Shown here piece after piece: positions 8,763 to 17,726 of a DNA stretch of 64,000 nt; positions within the stretch are counted from its first letter, which is position 1; each line of letters opens with the position of its first letter. A program made the position numbers and the translations under genes. The notes beneath the pieces were generated by a model. It had not been told where the DNA came from. It did not search any database and was given only the letters and a program-made list of their open reading frames with translations. Source of the stretch: Chlorogloeopsis sp038404745 (GTDB lineage: Bacteria; Cyanobacteriota; Cyanobacteriia; Cyanobacteriales; Nostocaceae). The stretch covers positions 120,469 through 184,468 of the forward strand of contig NZ_JAYKTT020000044.1 in NCBI RefSeq assembly GCF_038404745.2. The letters are read 5' to 3'.

Positions 8763-9437
8763 CTAATTGAAAAGTGTTGCCACAATGGGAAAAAGTTGAA
8801 ATGTGCCGCTTTTCATCATGATGGAGAAACCAAGCCAGATCAACACTACCGGGAAAACTTTTCGACCATAACGAGCCAAAAGCGGTGCCATGAGAGGATT
8901 ACGAGTTAAATTATAAGAGAGGAAACACCACAGTCCGACAGTCAAGTAACAAACACATAAAATTACGCCCAAACTTGGAAGATTGCTACTAGCAAACAAA
9001 GGTACATAGATACCAATATTGTTTCCTCCATTAGCAATAGTTACTGTTGAAACACGGTAAGTCTGGGGATCGCACAGAGTTGCGAGTAATGATTTTTTAC
9101 GACGTCTAGATTTGACTGAATGATTAAAGTCAATAGACACATCTTGGATGGTGTTTCCATCATCATCTCGACTCATGAGATTAATGATACCAATAGAAAT
9201 TGGAAGTATTCCTAGCAAACCAATCCAAGCTTCTGGAAGAATTAAACCACCGAAAAAACCAGGCAAACTAGCAAATACTAGCGCGGTAAATCCAACAAAT
9301 TCACCAACGATAATATGTTTGGGACGAAAGGCATGATTGACTTTTCCAAAGAAAGCCGTCAAGTATATATTGTCATCAAAAGTAGTTGCAAAGGCAGCAG
9401 AAATTCCAATAACTAATGTACCAGTTAGCCAATCCAT
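8763..9437 (-). CDS. CadD-type transporter paralogue 4
   Basis: A 224-residue membrane protein of the CadD/LysE-superfamily type, with the N-terminal motif changed to ATTFDDNIYL in place of ATNxDD. It has KHIIVGEFVGF (E in place of Q), PEAWIGLLG near 68, a basic linker (KSRRRKK, about 110-117) and DPQTYRVSTVTIANGGNN (N in place of the final D). It is the most divergent paralogue at exactly the positions conserved in the others, suggesting a different substrate. No partner gene is adjacent. Confidence 0.83.
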   Translation of the reverse strand: MDWLTGTLVIGISAAFATTFDDNIYLTAFFGKVNHAFRPKHIIVGEFVGFTALVFASLPGFFGGLILPEAWIGLLGILPISIGIINLMSRDDDGNTIQDVSIDFNHSVKSRRRKKSLLATLCDPQTYRVSTVTIANGGNNIGIYVPLFASSNLPSLGVILCVCYLTVGLWCFLSYNLTRNPLMAPLLARYGRKVFPVVLIWLGFSIMMKSGTFQLFPIVATLFN

Positions 9438-9898
9438 AATTGTTGCTCACAATATTTCAAGTTTGTTGATTGAAATCCTTCTCTGCTTCTAGAAGTGAGG
9501 GCAGTTCAGAATCTAGTTCAATTTTTGTGTTATTGATGGCGATCGCCATTTATTTAATTCAAATTTTTTCTTCGCCAGGTAGCTTGTTCTTAATATTATG
9601 ATTTTGGTCAGATAAGAGCAAATATTCTTTGTTTTGAAAATAATAAATTAAATTTATTAAAAAATAATTAGTTTAAATTAGCTATAAATAGAAATTCACC
9701 GCAAATACCACAGTATAAACGGGAGAATAATTTTTGATTATCAAAAAGGGCAAATGACACAGAACCAAGGTTTCCGGTTGCAAGCTTTATACCAATTTTC
9801 CAAATTAAGGCTACACATAGTTTGTAGTAGCGCTTAAGCGCAATTACAAACCTTTTTCCATCTGTAGCCAAAATTTAGGGAAATCGTATTAGCAAAGA

Positions 9899-10600
9899 TT
9901 ATGTAGAATCTCCAAAAACATCTCTAGCCTCCGTCATTAAACAGAAACCGATAATTGCCACAGTGAGTACAGCTAAACCACGATTTTCTAAAGTGTGGCT
10001 ATCAAGCAAAATGAAGATACCCAATCCTATTAAGACAAAAGGAATAAAATAACTGCCGTAGCTAGTGAAGAGTTTAGTAAGTTTAGGAACTTGAGTAAAT
10101 CGATAGGCGGCATAGCACCAAACCGCAACTAAAGAAAAGAAGACTGTCAGAATCACTCCCAAATCTTCCCATGTACTGCTAGCGAATAACGGCACATAGA
10201 TACTGAGATTATCACCGCCATTAGCGATGGTTACAGCTGCAACCCCATAAGCTTGAGGTGAGAACAGGCTAGCTAGCCAGGAATTGTGGAACTGTTCGGG
10301 TTCTAGTGGGGTTTCATCCTCATCACTCTCTGGATTAAGCAAACGATTAATACCAATGGCAATTGGAACCGTACCCAAAAGTCCAATCCAAGCTTCTGGA
10401 AAAAGCCTACCACCAAAGAAACTGGGCAAACTGGCAAGCACGAGTGCCGTAAAACCTAAATACTGTCCGATGACAATATGTTGATGCCGAAAGTTTGCAT
10501 TAACTTGCGAGAAAAACAGTAGCAGAACTACAATATCATCCAAATTAGTAGCGGCGAAGGCAGCAAATCCAGTTGAAATTGCAGTGAAAAAGTCATTCAT
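9899..10600 (-). CDS. CadD-type transporter paralogue 5, third gene of terC-SPFH-cadD operon
   Basis: A 233-residue membrane protein with ATNLDDIVVLLLFFSQ near 16-32, HIVIGQYLGF near 42, PEAWIGLLG near 69, an acidic linker (ESDEDETPLEPE, about 90-102) and PQAYGVAAVTIANGGDN near 115. It is closest by eye to the truncated copy at the left edge of the window. It starts one base after the SPFH gene stops, so it is translationally coupled to the TerC/SPFH pair. That context suggests function in one membrane complex. Confidence 0.86.
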   Translation of the reverse strand: MNDFFTAISTGFAAFAATNLDDIVVLLLFFSQVNANFRHQHIVIGQYLGFTALVLASLPSFFGGRLFPEAWIGLLGTVPIAIGINRLLNPESDEDETPLEPEQFHNSWLASLFSPQAYGVAAVTIANGGDNLSIYVPLFASSTWEDLGVILTVFFSLVAVWCYAAYRFTQVPKLTKLFTSYGSYFIPFVLIGLGIFILLDSHTLENRGLAVLTVAIIGFCLMTEARDVFGDST

Positions 10601-10601
10601 T

Positions 10602-11672
10602 TTATTTATCTTTTAAAAGTGCAGAAGTCAGTTCAGAGCGAGATTCTACTCTTACTTGATTAGGGTTTTTCTGAGCTGCTTTGACAATTTCATCTAACTC
10701 TAATTGAAAGAGTCTAGTATTATCACCACCACCTGCTGAAATCCAAGGCATTCTACCATCCCATTTAGCGATCGCCTGTCGTTGTAAAATTGCTGGTGTC
10801 AGCGATTCCATAATTAATTGGTGTGCTTTGGCTTCTCCTTTAGCTAAATTTACTTTTGCTTTTGCTTGATTTTCTGCTTTCATAGCTATAAATCCTGCAC
10901 GTTTAGCTTCTTGCTCGGCAATTTGTTTTGCTTCTACTGCCTTATTAAACTGCTCTGTGAAATGAATATTTACTAGAGAAATATCATCTATTTCTATATT
11001 GTAAGTTGCCAATCGAGAGGTTAAGGCTTGATCAACCTCAGCTTTCACCTCTGTGCGTGTGGTAATTATTTCTTCAGCTGTATACATTGCCATCACTGCT
11101 TTTAAGACTTCTTTAACAGCAGGGTTAATAATACGATGGACAACAGCTTTTTGATTTCCTATACGTTGAAAAATGATATTGACTTTTTCTGGAGCAATGT
11201 GCCAATTCAATGCCACATCTGTGTAAACATTCTGAAGATCACGAGATAAAGCTTCAGCAGAAATCTCCTGGTTTTGCACTCGTATACTTAGCTGTTCGAC
11301 AGTATTAACAATTGGGATTACTGGGTGAATTCCTTCAGTGAGAATTTCTGGTTGCACCTCACCAAAACGCATCAAAACTCCTCGCTGTCCAGGATTGACA
11401 ATCACAAAAAAGCTGCAAATAATGGTCAAAACTAACAACAACAAAACAATTCTTACAATCGCTTGAATATCTTTATTTTGTTTTGATGCCGAATTTTGTT
11501 TATTAATAGTCTTTGCAGATTCTAGATTAATTTCTCTAGTCTCTTCAACAAAATTTGGATTGTGAGCTAAATTTTGTTTGTGAATACTCGTCGCCGATTC
11601 TAAGTTCATAGTTTTATCTTTCCTAATAAAAACATCTTGATTTAAATTCAGTTCATCTTCTTGTTTTTTCAC
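10602..11672 (-). CDS. Prohibitin/SPFH (band 7) domain membrane protein, copy 2
   Basis: A 356-residue protein. The first about 70 residues are a polar extension containing two similar segments (NLESATSIHKQN and NLESAKTINKQN). A transmembrane helix lies near 72-92, the SPFH domain opens PGQRGVLMRFGEVQ near 95, and an Ala/Lys/Glu coiled-coil stretch lies near 250-285. Compared with the copy at 6.1-6.9 kb it has both an N-terminal and a C-terminal extension. Its start lies inside the TerC gene (20-base overlap) and the CadD gene follows immediately, so the three are probably co-translated. Confidence 0.87.
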   Translation of the reverse strand: MKKQEDELNLNQDVFIRKDKTMNLESATSIHKQNLAHNPNFVEETREINLESAKTINKQNSASKQNKDIQAIVRIVLLLLVLTIICSFFVIVNPGQRGVLMRFGEVQPEILTEGIHPVIPIVNTVEQLSIRVQNQEISAEALSRDLQNVYTDVALNWHIAPEKVNIIFQRIGNQKAVVHRIINPAVKEVLKAVMAMYTAEEIITTRTEVKAEVDQALTSRLATYNIEIDDISLVNIHFTEQFNKAVEAKQIAEQEAKRAGFIAMKAENQAKAKVNLAKGEAKAHQLIMESLTPAILQRQAIAKWDGRMPWISAGGGDNTRLFQLELDEIVKAAQKNPNQVRVESRSELTSALLKDK

Positions 11673-12399
11673 AAATATCGATATTTAATATTTCCTGAGC
11701 TTCTGGTGTAACTCGCTTAGAAAATCCCCAGATAAACAAAAATACAATTAAAGTTAGCATCAACCACTGAGGCGGTACATGGTCTGGTATTAAAGCTTTA
11801 AACATTAATCTCACGCCTACACCAAATACTGTTAAATAAGCAGCATCTAACAAATAGGTAAACTCAGACAGCCAGTGTACAAATAAGCCAGCCATAAATC
11901 GCAGGGTGATAATACCAATAATGCAACCAGTCAAAACTAACCATGTTTTACTAGAGACTGCAACTGCGGCTGTGACACTATCTAGAGAAAATGCCAAATC
12001 TGTAAAAGCAATTAAAAGAATAATTTGCCCAAATTGATAATTTTTATCTTTTGGAGAGTCAACAGTTTGCTCTTCTGCTATATTCGGGTAAAAATAGTTC
12101 CAAAAATGCTTTAGAGATAACCACAAAAGGTAAAGTGCTCCTCCCAACTCAAACTGCCAAAACTGGATCACCCACGTTGCTGTAAAAAGTAAGGAAATTC
12201 GTAGAACCAAGGCAATAATTAATCCCCAATTTAGAGCTTGACGTTGTTGTTGTGGATCTTCAATATCTTGAGCTATTGCTGCTAAGGCAACTGCATTGTC
12301 AGCAGACAGAACAGTTTCTAAAGCGACTAATACCAGTAAAAGACTAAAGGTTTTAATAGATAAATCTGCAACCAAGTGTCCAGTTAGCTGTTCTAACAT
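11653..12399 (-). CDS. TerC-family integral membrane protein
   Basis: About 248 residues from the ATG at 12399, chosen because GGAG lies 8 bases upstream; an ATG 24 bases further out is possible. It shows the TerC signatures: LETVLSADNAVALAA near residue 30 and FTDLAFSLDSVTAAVAVS near 130, each with paired acidic residues inside membrane helices, and about seven hydrophobic segments. TerC proteins are linked to tellurite resistance, manganese efflux (Alx/MntX) and insertion of thylakoid proteins in plants. Fusion into an operon with SPFH and CadD-type genes points to metal homeostasis. Confidence 0.88.
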   Translation of the reverse strand: MLEQLTGHLVADLSIKTFSLLLVLVALETVLSADNAVALAAIAQDIEDPQQQRQALNWGLIIALVLRISLLFTATWVIQFWQFELGGALYLLWLSLKHFWNYFYPNIAEEQTVDSPKDKNYQFGQIILLIAFTDLAFSLDSVTAAVAVSSKTWLVLTGCIIGIITLRFMAGLFVHWLSEFTYLLDAAYLTVFGVGVRLMFKALIPDHVPPQWLMLTLIVFLFIWGFSKRVTPEAQEILNIDICEKTRR

Positions 12400-12588
12400 T
12401 CTGATTTCTCCAGTAATTCCCATACTTAGACATTGAGTTATGAAAATTTATTTTAATGAAAATAGGGTTAGGCTTGAGGATTTCAACATCTGCATCTAAA
12501 ATCAAAATTCCTATTAGTTCCCGCCCTATTTAATCACCCAAAAAATTAACTCAATATCGATTTGACTAACTTTGTTACAATCTCGAAC

Positions 12589-13200
12589 TTAGCCATTATC
12601 TCCACTTGTCAATGTATTGGGAATGCGAGAATCAACAAAAGCTTGCGATACATTCGGGATAAACCAATCTTTTTCACCAGGTTTAACAAACTTGGCATTA
12701 GGAAGATTGAATTCTAATTTAGAAGTATCTGGGTTTTTCTTGACTAAAAGTTGTGTCCCATCCATAATCTTGATGGCAACAGCACCAGTTTTATCCAATC
12801 CTGCAATTTTCACATCACCAGGCAGGTAAACACCCTGACAATCCCATTGATCTGGTGTAGTTTGCCCGTTGGCTAGAAAGTAAAGTTGATTGCTCTCAGA
12901 TTCTTCTGACTCTTCGCCAGCATTACCGTAAATTGCCAAGTTACTGCCAGTCTCGTTGCGACATTGTCCCCAAGCTATCCCTGACTCTATCGCTGCTTTT
13001 TGAAACTCTAATTCATCAATTTGACGTTGTAAATCTGCGGAAATTGTACCTTCAGTATTTTTCTTCAATTCTTTGATAGTTTTTGTGACTTCGATGTAGT
13101 CTGGATTTTTTTTGTAGCTAGGATCTGCCCAAGAGGGTTGGGCGACAAGTAAGTTAACAAACAGAACTGCAACTACAAGTGCAACTTTCAGAAGTTTCAT
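12589..13200 (-). CDS. Exported protein of unknown function
   Basis: A 203-residue protein with a signal peptide in residues 1-25 (cleavage near PSWA-DPS). The mature part begins with a charged helical stretch (IKELKKNTEGTISADLQRQIDELE region, about 40-70) followed by a Gly/Asp-rich, beta-type region. Two Cys (CRN near 80 and DCQG near 118) could pair in the periplasm. No family is recognised. It is monocistronic, lying between the TerC operon and a 500-bp spacer. Confidence 0.65.
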   Translation of the reverse strand: MKLLKVALVVAVLFVNLLVAQPSWADPSYKKNPDYIEVTKTIKELKKNTEGTISADLQRQIDELEFQKAAIESGIAWGQCRNETGSNLAIYGNAGEESEESESNQLYFLANGQTTPDQWDCQGVYLPGDVKIAGLDKTGAVAIKIMDGTQLLVKKNPDTSKLEFNLPNAKFVKPGEKDWFIPNVSQAFVDSRIPNTLTSGDNG

Positions 13201-13709
13201 GATTTTTCTCCTTTGATAACTAGAGATTTTTTGGCAAACTTTTAGGCAGACTAGATGTTTGATATCTAGGTAAGGCTGTGTTAACAGAATAATTTATCGT
13301 CTGCTGTTGTTGCCTGAGTTCATTGGCAACCTTGGTTTTACTTTAGATTTTCTCGCTGATACGGTCAAACGTATTTTTTGTTTGAAACAATAACCAGAAG
13401 TAATTGAAGTTTGCAAAAGCCAATAAAACTCACTTAGATATTCTTCCCGCACCAATACTGCTCGCCAAAACCTATGGCTCTATTCGCTTAATCGAGAGAG
13501 ATGAATTTCAACAGTTTTGACTTACCTTTTGCTGTTTGTCTTTTAGTCTTTGAAAGCATCGTAGTCAGAGCGATCGCTTTGACAGCAGCTAAAGCAATCT
13601 CTAAAAAGACTAAAACTAGCAGTGCCAAAAAATATGCACTCTCATTTCTCCGACTTTGTCAAGAAGTCGGAGAACTGCATTTTTAATGTATTTGTGTTGA
13701 TTTACTTGA
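13201..13709. other. Intergenic spacer with a hairpin at 13646-13674
   Basis: No convincing gene. A 10-bp perfect stem (13646-13655 with 13665-13674) lies 36 bp past the DUF1634 stop and is probably its terminator or a copy of a short dispersed repeat. A similar CTCC(C)GACTT hairpin follows the LysR gene. A 61-codon frame at 13501-13686 ends inside this hairpin and is not credited. Confidence 0.5.
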
Positions 13710-14168
13710 TTAATATGCTGCTATAAAGCTATAAATTAGCCCAGAAAGTGCTAGAAGCGTCATCATCGTATAAGTAAAATCTTTTTGCCACATATAAGCA
13801 AATACTGAAAGTGCAACACGAATTACAGGAATAGCAATTAATTGTAGAAGCCCAAATATAATGATACTGTTGTAGCTACATGACAAAATGCCTCTGAATA
13901 CAAGCTTGGGAGCATCTAACACAGATGGTTGTCCTTCAAAAAATTGGTAGTTAGCAGGTTCTGTACCATAGCGAATTAAATATAAAATTCCACCTACCAA
14001 AACTGTAGAACAAGCAAGAAGAACACCATATTTTAATAAGCTGCTGATTAACTGCTCAAATTGCTGCTCGTTAGATGTTTTTGCGTAATTATCCTGGCAC
14101 GCAGATTTAGACATACTTTGTTCATCATTATCACCACTACCAAAATGATGAAAATTAGATAGATGCAT
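13710..14168 (-). CDS. DUF1634-type membrane protein, TauE partner
   Basis: A 152-residue protein. After a polar N-terminus of about 45 residues it has three hydrophobic segments (about 50-66, 92-118 and 128-150), with YGVLLACSTVLVGG and ALSVFAYMWQKDFTYTMMTL typical of DUF1634 proteins. The family is regularly encoded beside TauE/SafE transporters, as here, where its start follows the TauE stop by one base. It may be an accessory subunit for anion export. Function is inferred from genomic association. Confidence 0.78.
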   Translation of the reverse strand: MHLSNFHHFGSGDNDEQSMSKSACQDNYAKTSNEQQFEQLISSLLKYGVLLACSTVLVGGILYLIRYGTEPANYQFFEGQPSVLDAPKLVFRGILSCSYNSIIIFGLLQLIAIPVIRVALSVFAYMWQKDFTYTMMTLLALSGLIYSFIAAY

Positions 14169-14169
14169 C

Positions 14170-15006
14170 TTAAAATCCTCCGGCTAAACTGTTGTAAACC
14201 ATTTTTAATGCCATGACCACAAGTACTAAACTAAAGACAATTCTCAAAGTTTGAGTATTAGCCCCTACTAAAGTTTTTGCCCCTAATAAAGCACCAGGCA
14301 ATACGCCCAACATCACGGGCATTGTTACCGCTGGCTCGATATAACCCCATGCTAGGTACAAACTCGCTGATGCTGCTGCTGTCACACCAATCATAAAATT
14401 ACTGGTGCTTGTGGAAACTTTAAACGGCAAACCCATAGCCTGATCCATTGCCAAAACCTTGAATGCACCGGAACCAATGCCAAGTAACCCAGAAAGCACT
14501 CCTGCTACAAACATGATGCAAAACCCAATTGGTACACAATTAACTTGGTAAGACATCAGCCCATTAGAAGTTGGATAGGTGCTATTGAGTTTGAGATTTA
14601 TAGCTAGAGGATCGGGTGAGTTATTCTCATCATGTTTAGACTTTGGTCGTCCTGATAGGTAAGCTGAATAAAGTAGAACGATCGCAAGTACAACTGTGAG
14701 TGCTTTCATAGAAATGAAAGAAGCAATTAAAGCTCCAATTAACGCTCCGCCTATGGTTGCTACTTCTAGAAACATTCCTAACCGCAGATTAGTATAGCCT
14801 TTCTTGATATATGTAGATGCAGCCGTGCAAGAAGTAGCAATTACAGACACCAGTGAAGCACCAATTGCATATCGGATATCAATTCCAAAAACTGAAGTTA
14901 ACAAGGGTACAATGACAACTCCACCCCCTAATCCAGTTAGCGCCCCTAAAAAGCCAGCCAGGAATGAGCCAATAAAAATTAACAGGGAAAATTCTAGGAT
15001 ATTCAC
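14170..15006 (-). CDS. TauE/SafE family sulfite/anion exporter, copy 2
   Basis: A 278-residue permease. The N-terminal signature GFLGALTGLGGGVVIVPLL lies near residue 18 and the second repeat GVLSGLLGIGSGAFKV near 164. About eight membrane segments are visible, with a polar central loop near 120-140. It forms a two-gene operon with the DUF1634 gene. Within this sulfur-rich window, export of sulfite or a sulfonate is a reasonable expectation, but the substrate is not visible. Confidence 0.87.
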   Translation of the reverse strand: MNILEFSLLIFIGSFLAGFLGALTGLGGGVVIVPLLTSVFGIDIRYAIGASLVSVIATSCTAASTYIKKGYTNLRLGMFLEVATIGGALIGALIASFISMKALTVVLAIVLLYSAYLSGRPKSKHDENNSPDPLAINLKLNSTYPTSNGLMSYQVNCVPIGFCIMFVAGVLSGLLGIGSGAFKVLAMDQAMGLPFKVSTSTSNFMIGVTAAASASLYLAWGYIEPAVTMPVMLGVLPGALLGAKTLVGANTQTLRIVFSLVLVVMALKMVYNSLAGGF

Positions 15007-15388
15007 CGTTCATCCCCCAAATAAATGTATAAAAAGATTGTGGTTTTCTCAATTACTAGTTTTTATTAAATAGAAATAGCTAATTTTAATACCAAACTTG
15101 GTAAAAACTATTACTAAATTTTGAAAGGTGATAGCCCACCAATCTTGTTTCTGGATTTAACCTAGAAACGCTAATTAGAGCCTCTAGCTCGGATTGAAAA
15201 TGGTGTAATATATCAAAAACCCTAGTTTTACTCTAAATTTATTAGTAGAAAGAATCAAATACTATTTTTTTCAGAATAATAATTAAAAGTAATGCCTAGA
15301 AAATATATCAGAAAATTGTTTTAATCACCGATTTTTAAATTTAATTTGATGAAATAAAACTTATTTACTAAACTGAAGGTGTTAAGAA
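15007..15388. other. AT-rich intergenic spacer
   Basis: It lies between the two TauE/SafE units, both on the minus strand. It should contain the promoter of the TauE-DUF1634 operon. I see no gene, no repeat and no copy of the recurrent dyad. Confidence 0.5.
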
Positions 15389-16171
15389 CTAGATTGTACT
15401 AGATGAGCGATTTTGTTCTTGATATTTTCGCAATGTGATAAATGCCAGGATAGCAACTACCGTTAGATAAATACGCTGTAACCATACATTACTCAATTTG
15501 AGAGTAATCTGACCTCCAATTATCCCACCTAAAAACATCGTAATACCAAGGATTATTCCCAAATAATAATCTACTATTCCTTGATATATAAAAATACTTG
15601 TGGCTATCAAGGATGAAAAAATATTAATAAACTTAGTAGTTGCGATCGCCTCCACAAATGTCATCCGAAACAGCATGACATAAGCCGCCGTGAGTAGAGT
15701 TACATAACCACCACTAAAAAAGCCACCATAGATACCAAGGATGAAAGTAGCTACATAGCCTGCAATTTCTCCTATACGTGGAGGTATCACTTCAATTCTG
15801 GTACCTTGAGTATTACGAGTAATCACTGATAATATCGTCACTATTATCATTGAAATAGAAATTACTAATGGCATTGATTTGGAAGGCAAAATCAGTACAA
15901 GTAGTGCTCCCAAAAATGACCCTACTATAGTTAATAACGTCAGTAATGGTAGTCGTTTGATCTGAATGATTCTTTTACCAATAAAAGGTAAAGTTCCACC
16001 AATACTCATTAACGTTAGTGCAAGCATATTAGTAGCGATCGCAGTACGTGGCTCTACTCCAAATTCAAGCATCAAAGGCACAGTTATCAAAGATGTACTA
16101 CCAGCAATAACGCTAACAATGCTGGCTATAAAAAAGATTCCACTAAGAAATACTATTTGATAAATGTCCAT
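15389..16171 (-). CDS. TauE/SafE family sulfite/anion exporter, copy 3
   Basis: A 260-residue membrane permease, more AT-rich and more divergent than the other two. The N-terminal signature is IVSVIAGSTSLITVPLML near residue 19 and the second repeat is ILGIYGGFFSGGYVTLL near 144. It has no partner gene. Family assignment rests on the duplicated glycine-rich motif and about eight hydrophobic segments. Its role in anion export is inferred. Confidence 0.83.
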   Translation of the reverse strand: MDIYQIVFLSGIFFIASIVSVIAGSTSLITVPLMLEFGVEPRTAIATNMLALTLMSIGGTLPFIGKRIIQIKRLPLLTLLTIVGSFLGALLVLILPSKSMPLVISISMIIVTILSVITRNTQGTRIEVIPPRIGEIAGYVATFILGIYGGFFSGGYVTLLTAAYVMLFRMTFVEAIATTKFINIFSSLIATSIFIYQGIVDYYLGIILGITMFLGGIIGGQITLKLSNVWLQRIYLTVVAILAFITLRKYQEQNRSSSTI

Positions 16172-16518
16172 AATTTATTTTGACTATTAGTAAATAGTTT
16201 AAAGTCATTTTAGTATTAATTTAATTACTAAACTGATTCTCCGCGCTTACTCAGCGTGCCTTTGCGTTTAAAAATTCCCCAGCAGATAGCGAGAAAATTC
16301 AATTTAGAGTGGAAGCAGCTGAGAGACTGAGCGATAATCGAGAAGTTATGGTCGCAGATATTCTCAAAAATTCTGGAGTGCAAGCTTTGGCAGTAGATGG
16401 CAACATTTCAGCAGTTCAAGAAGCTGTTGATTTTCATCTGAGGCTACTGGCAGATTATTTTAATTGATGGTAATGGCGCAGCTTTACCGATTATTAGCGA
16501 TCGCCCCTTTTGGCTTTG
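16172..16518. pseudogene. Spacer with an unrecognised C-terminal coding remnant
   Basis: A plus-strand frame from about 16270 to the stop at 16467 reads as plausible protein (KIQFRVEAAERLSDN, then GVQALAVDGNI and FHLRLLADYF). It has no good start, an upstream stretch that looks like dispersed intergenic repeat (GCGTGCCTTTGCG), and no ribosome-binding site. It looks like the 3' end of a lost gene. The family is not recognised. Confidence 0.35.
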
Positions 16519-16875
16519 TCAAGTTACTCTTACCTGTCGTAGAAACTCGATATTTAACTTTAGCTTCTCTCCTAGCCAAAGAGAATAGTCTGTATGATCT
16601 GCTACATCATCGCCAGTTGTCGGATGAATAAGAATATCTAATCCTGCACGATTGAGCATTAACCAGGGAACAACCTTACCAAACTGCTCTGGAGAGAATG
16701 CAACTTGATACATTGCTTTTGGATGGGGGCCGATGGGCTGTTCATGCCAGCGTCCAAGCTGTACATTAAAATCAGCGCCTAATCCTTCGCGTATATGTGC
16801 AGCCGCCTCACGAGTTGTAGTATCGAAGTAAATATGGGCGTGAAAACCAGTGATTTTAACAGTGTTATATTGCAT
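16519..16875 (-). CDS. DOPA 4,5-dioxygenase family protein
   Basis: A 118-residue protein matching the small DOPA 4,5-dioxygenase family (ferredoxin-like fold). FHAHIYFD with the paired His lies near residues 11-18, LGRWHEQPIGPHP near 40-52, and ILIHPTTGDDVADHTD near 80-96. The repeated His residues are the expected metal ligands. Plant homologues open the DOPA ring, but in bacteria the substrate is usually unknown. It stands alone, divergent from cutA across a spacer that carries dyad site D. Confidence 0.85.
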   Translation of the reverse strand: MQYNTVKITGFHAHIYFDTTTREAAAHIREGLGADFNVQLGRWHEQPIGPHPKAMYQVAFSPEQFGKVVPWLMLNRAGLDILIHPTTGDDVADHTDYSLWLGEKLKLNIEFLRQVRVT

Positions 16876-17130
16876 AAGTTTTAGCTCTACTTTTACCCGG
16901 TTTGGATTTTCGATTTTGGATTAGGAATACTTGCATTTTAAGTAAGATTTCGAGCCTGCCATGCAAGCATAGAAGGAGAATTCTTGTGTTCAAATTTTAT
17001 CAAGTGCGATCGCAAGAAGGCGGGTGCGTTGCACCATCACTTCACAAACGCTTACCCATACTAACAACATCATCAATTTTGAAACCAAGGCACTCGTAAT
17101 ACAACTTATGTAATACTCTAATTAATTTAC

Positions 17131-17156
17131 TCCTAAAAATCTATCAATTTAGTGTA
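17131..17156. promoter_or_regulatory. Dyad site D between DOPA-dioxygenase-like gene and cutA
   Basis: Left arm TCCTAAAAAT, spacer CTATCA, right arm ATTTAGTGTA. The spacer and inner arms match sites F, G and H closely, while the outer bases of one arm deviate. It lies about 213 bp before the cutA start and 255 bp before the divergent gene. Confidence 0.4.
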
Positions 17157-17369
17157 GATTTAAAATAAAGATATAGAAATAAAGAATGTGGGAATACTAA
17201 TAGAACTTTTGTAACAGAGCGATCGCCATATTTTAAATTTTAATGTTGCCGATAGTTATGTTTATGCTAAAAGCACATGATAATTTTCCTATTTTTACAT
17301 GAATCACTACATTAGTGTCAGCACTGTAATCAGAAACATTATTGATAAAATTTACTTTCTTGCTTATAT

Positions 17370-17726
17370 ATGAAACTATACTACATTACCTTAAATAATT
17401 CAGATGAAGCGCGTCAGAACGGACGTGTTTTGTTAGAGCAAAAACTAGCCGTTTGTGTTAACTGGTTTCCGATTACCTGCGCTTACGTTTGGCAAGGAGA
17501 AGTTAAAGAAGAACCAGAGGTGGTGTTAATTGTGAAAACTCAATCAGGTTATCGGGATGAGATTGAAAAGGTAATTAACCAGTACATTAACTACACTAAC
17601 TTTATTGCAGAAATTTTACCTGCGGAAATTAATCAAAACTTCTTGGAATGGCTGAACGCTGAAGTTCCCATTTTAATTAAAAACTTCAGTCTTATATCTG
17701 GCAATTACTGTAAGCATTTTCACTAA
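17370..17726 (+). CDS. cutA: CutA1-like divalent cation tolerance protein
   Basis: A 118-residue protein of CutA1 size and order. LEQKLAVCVNWFPI lies near residue 23, YVWQGEVKEEPEVVLIVKT near 43, and a C-terminal FLEWLN helix near 103. CutA1 forms very stable trimers and has been linked to copper tolerance. The usual HPYEVPEI-type segment is replaced by NYTNFIAEI, so a metal-binding role is uncertain. The last 35 bases overlap the convergent ComB-like gene. Confidence 0.82.
   Translation: MKLYYITLNNSDEARQNGRVLLEQKLAVCVNWFPITCAYVWQGEVKEEPEVVLIVKTQSGYRDEIEKVINQYINYTNFIAEILPAEINQNFLEWLNAEVPILIKNFSLISGNYCKHFH

Noticed and set aside
13501..13686. 61-codon frame in the 500-bp spacer
   Set aside because: It ends inside a hairpin, has low-complexity composition and no family resemblance; no support beyond being open.
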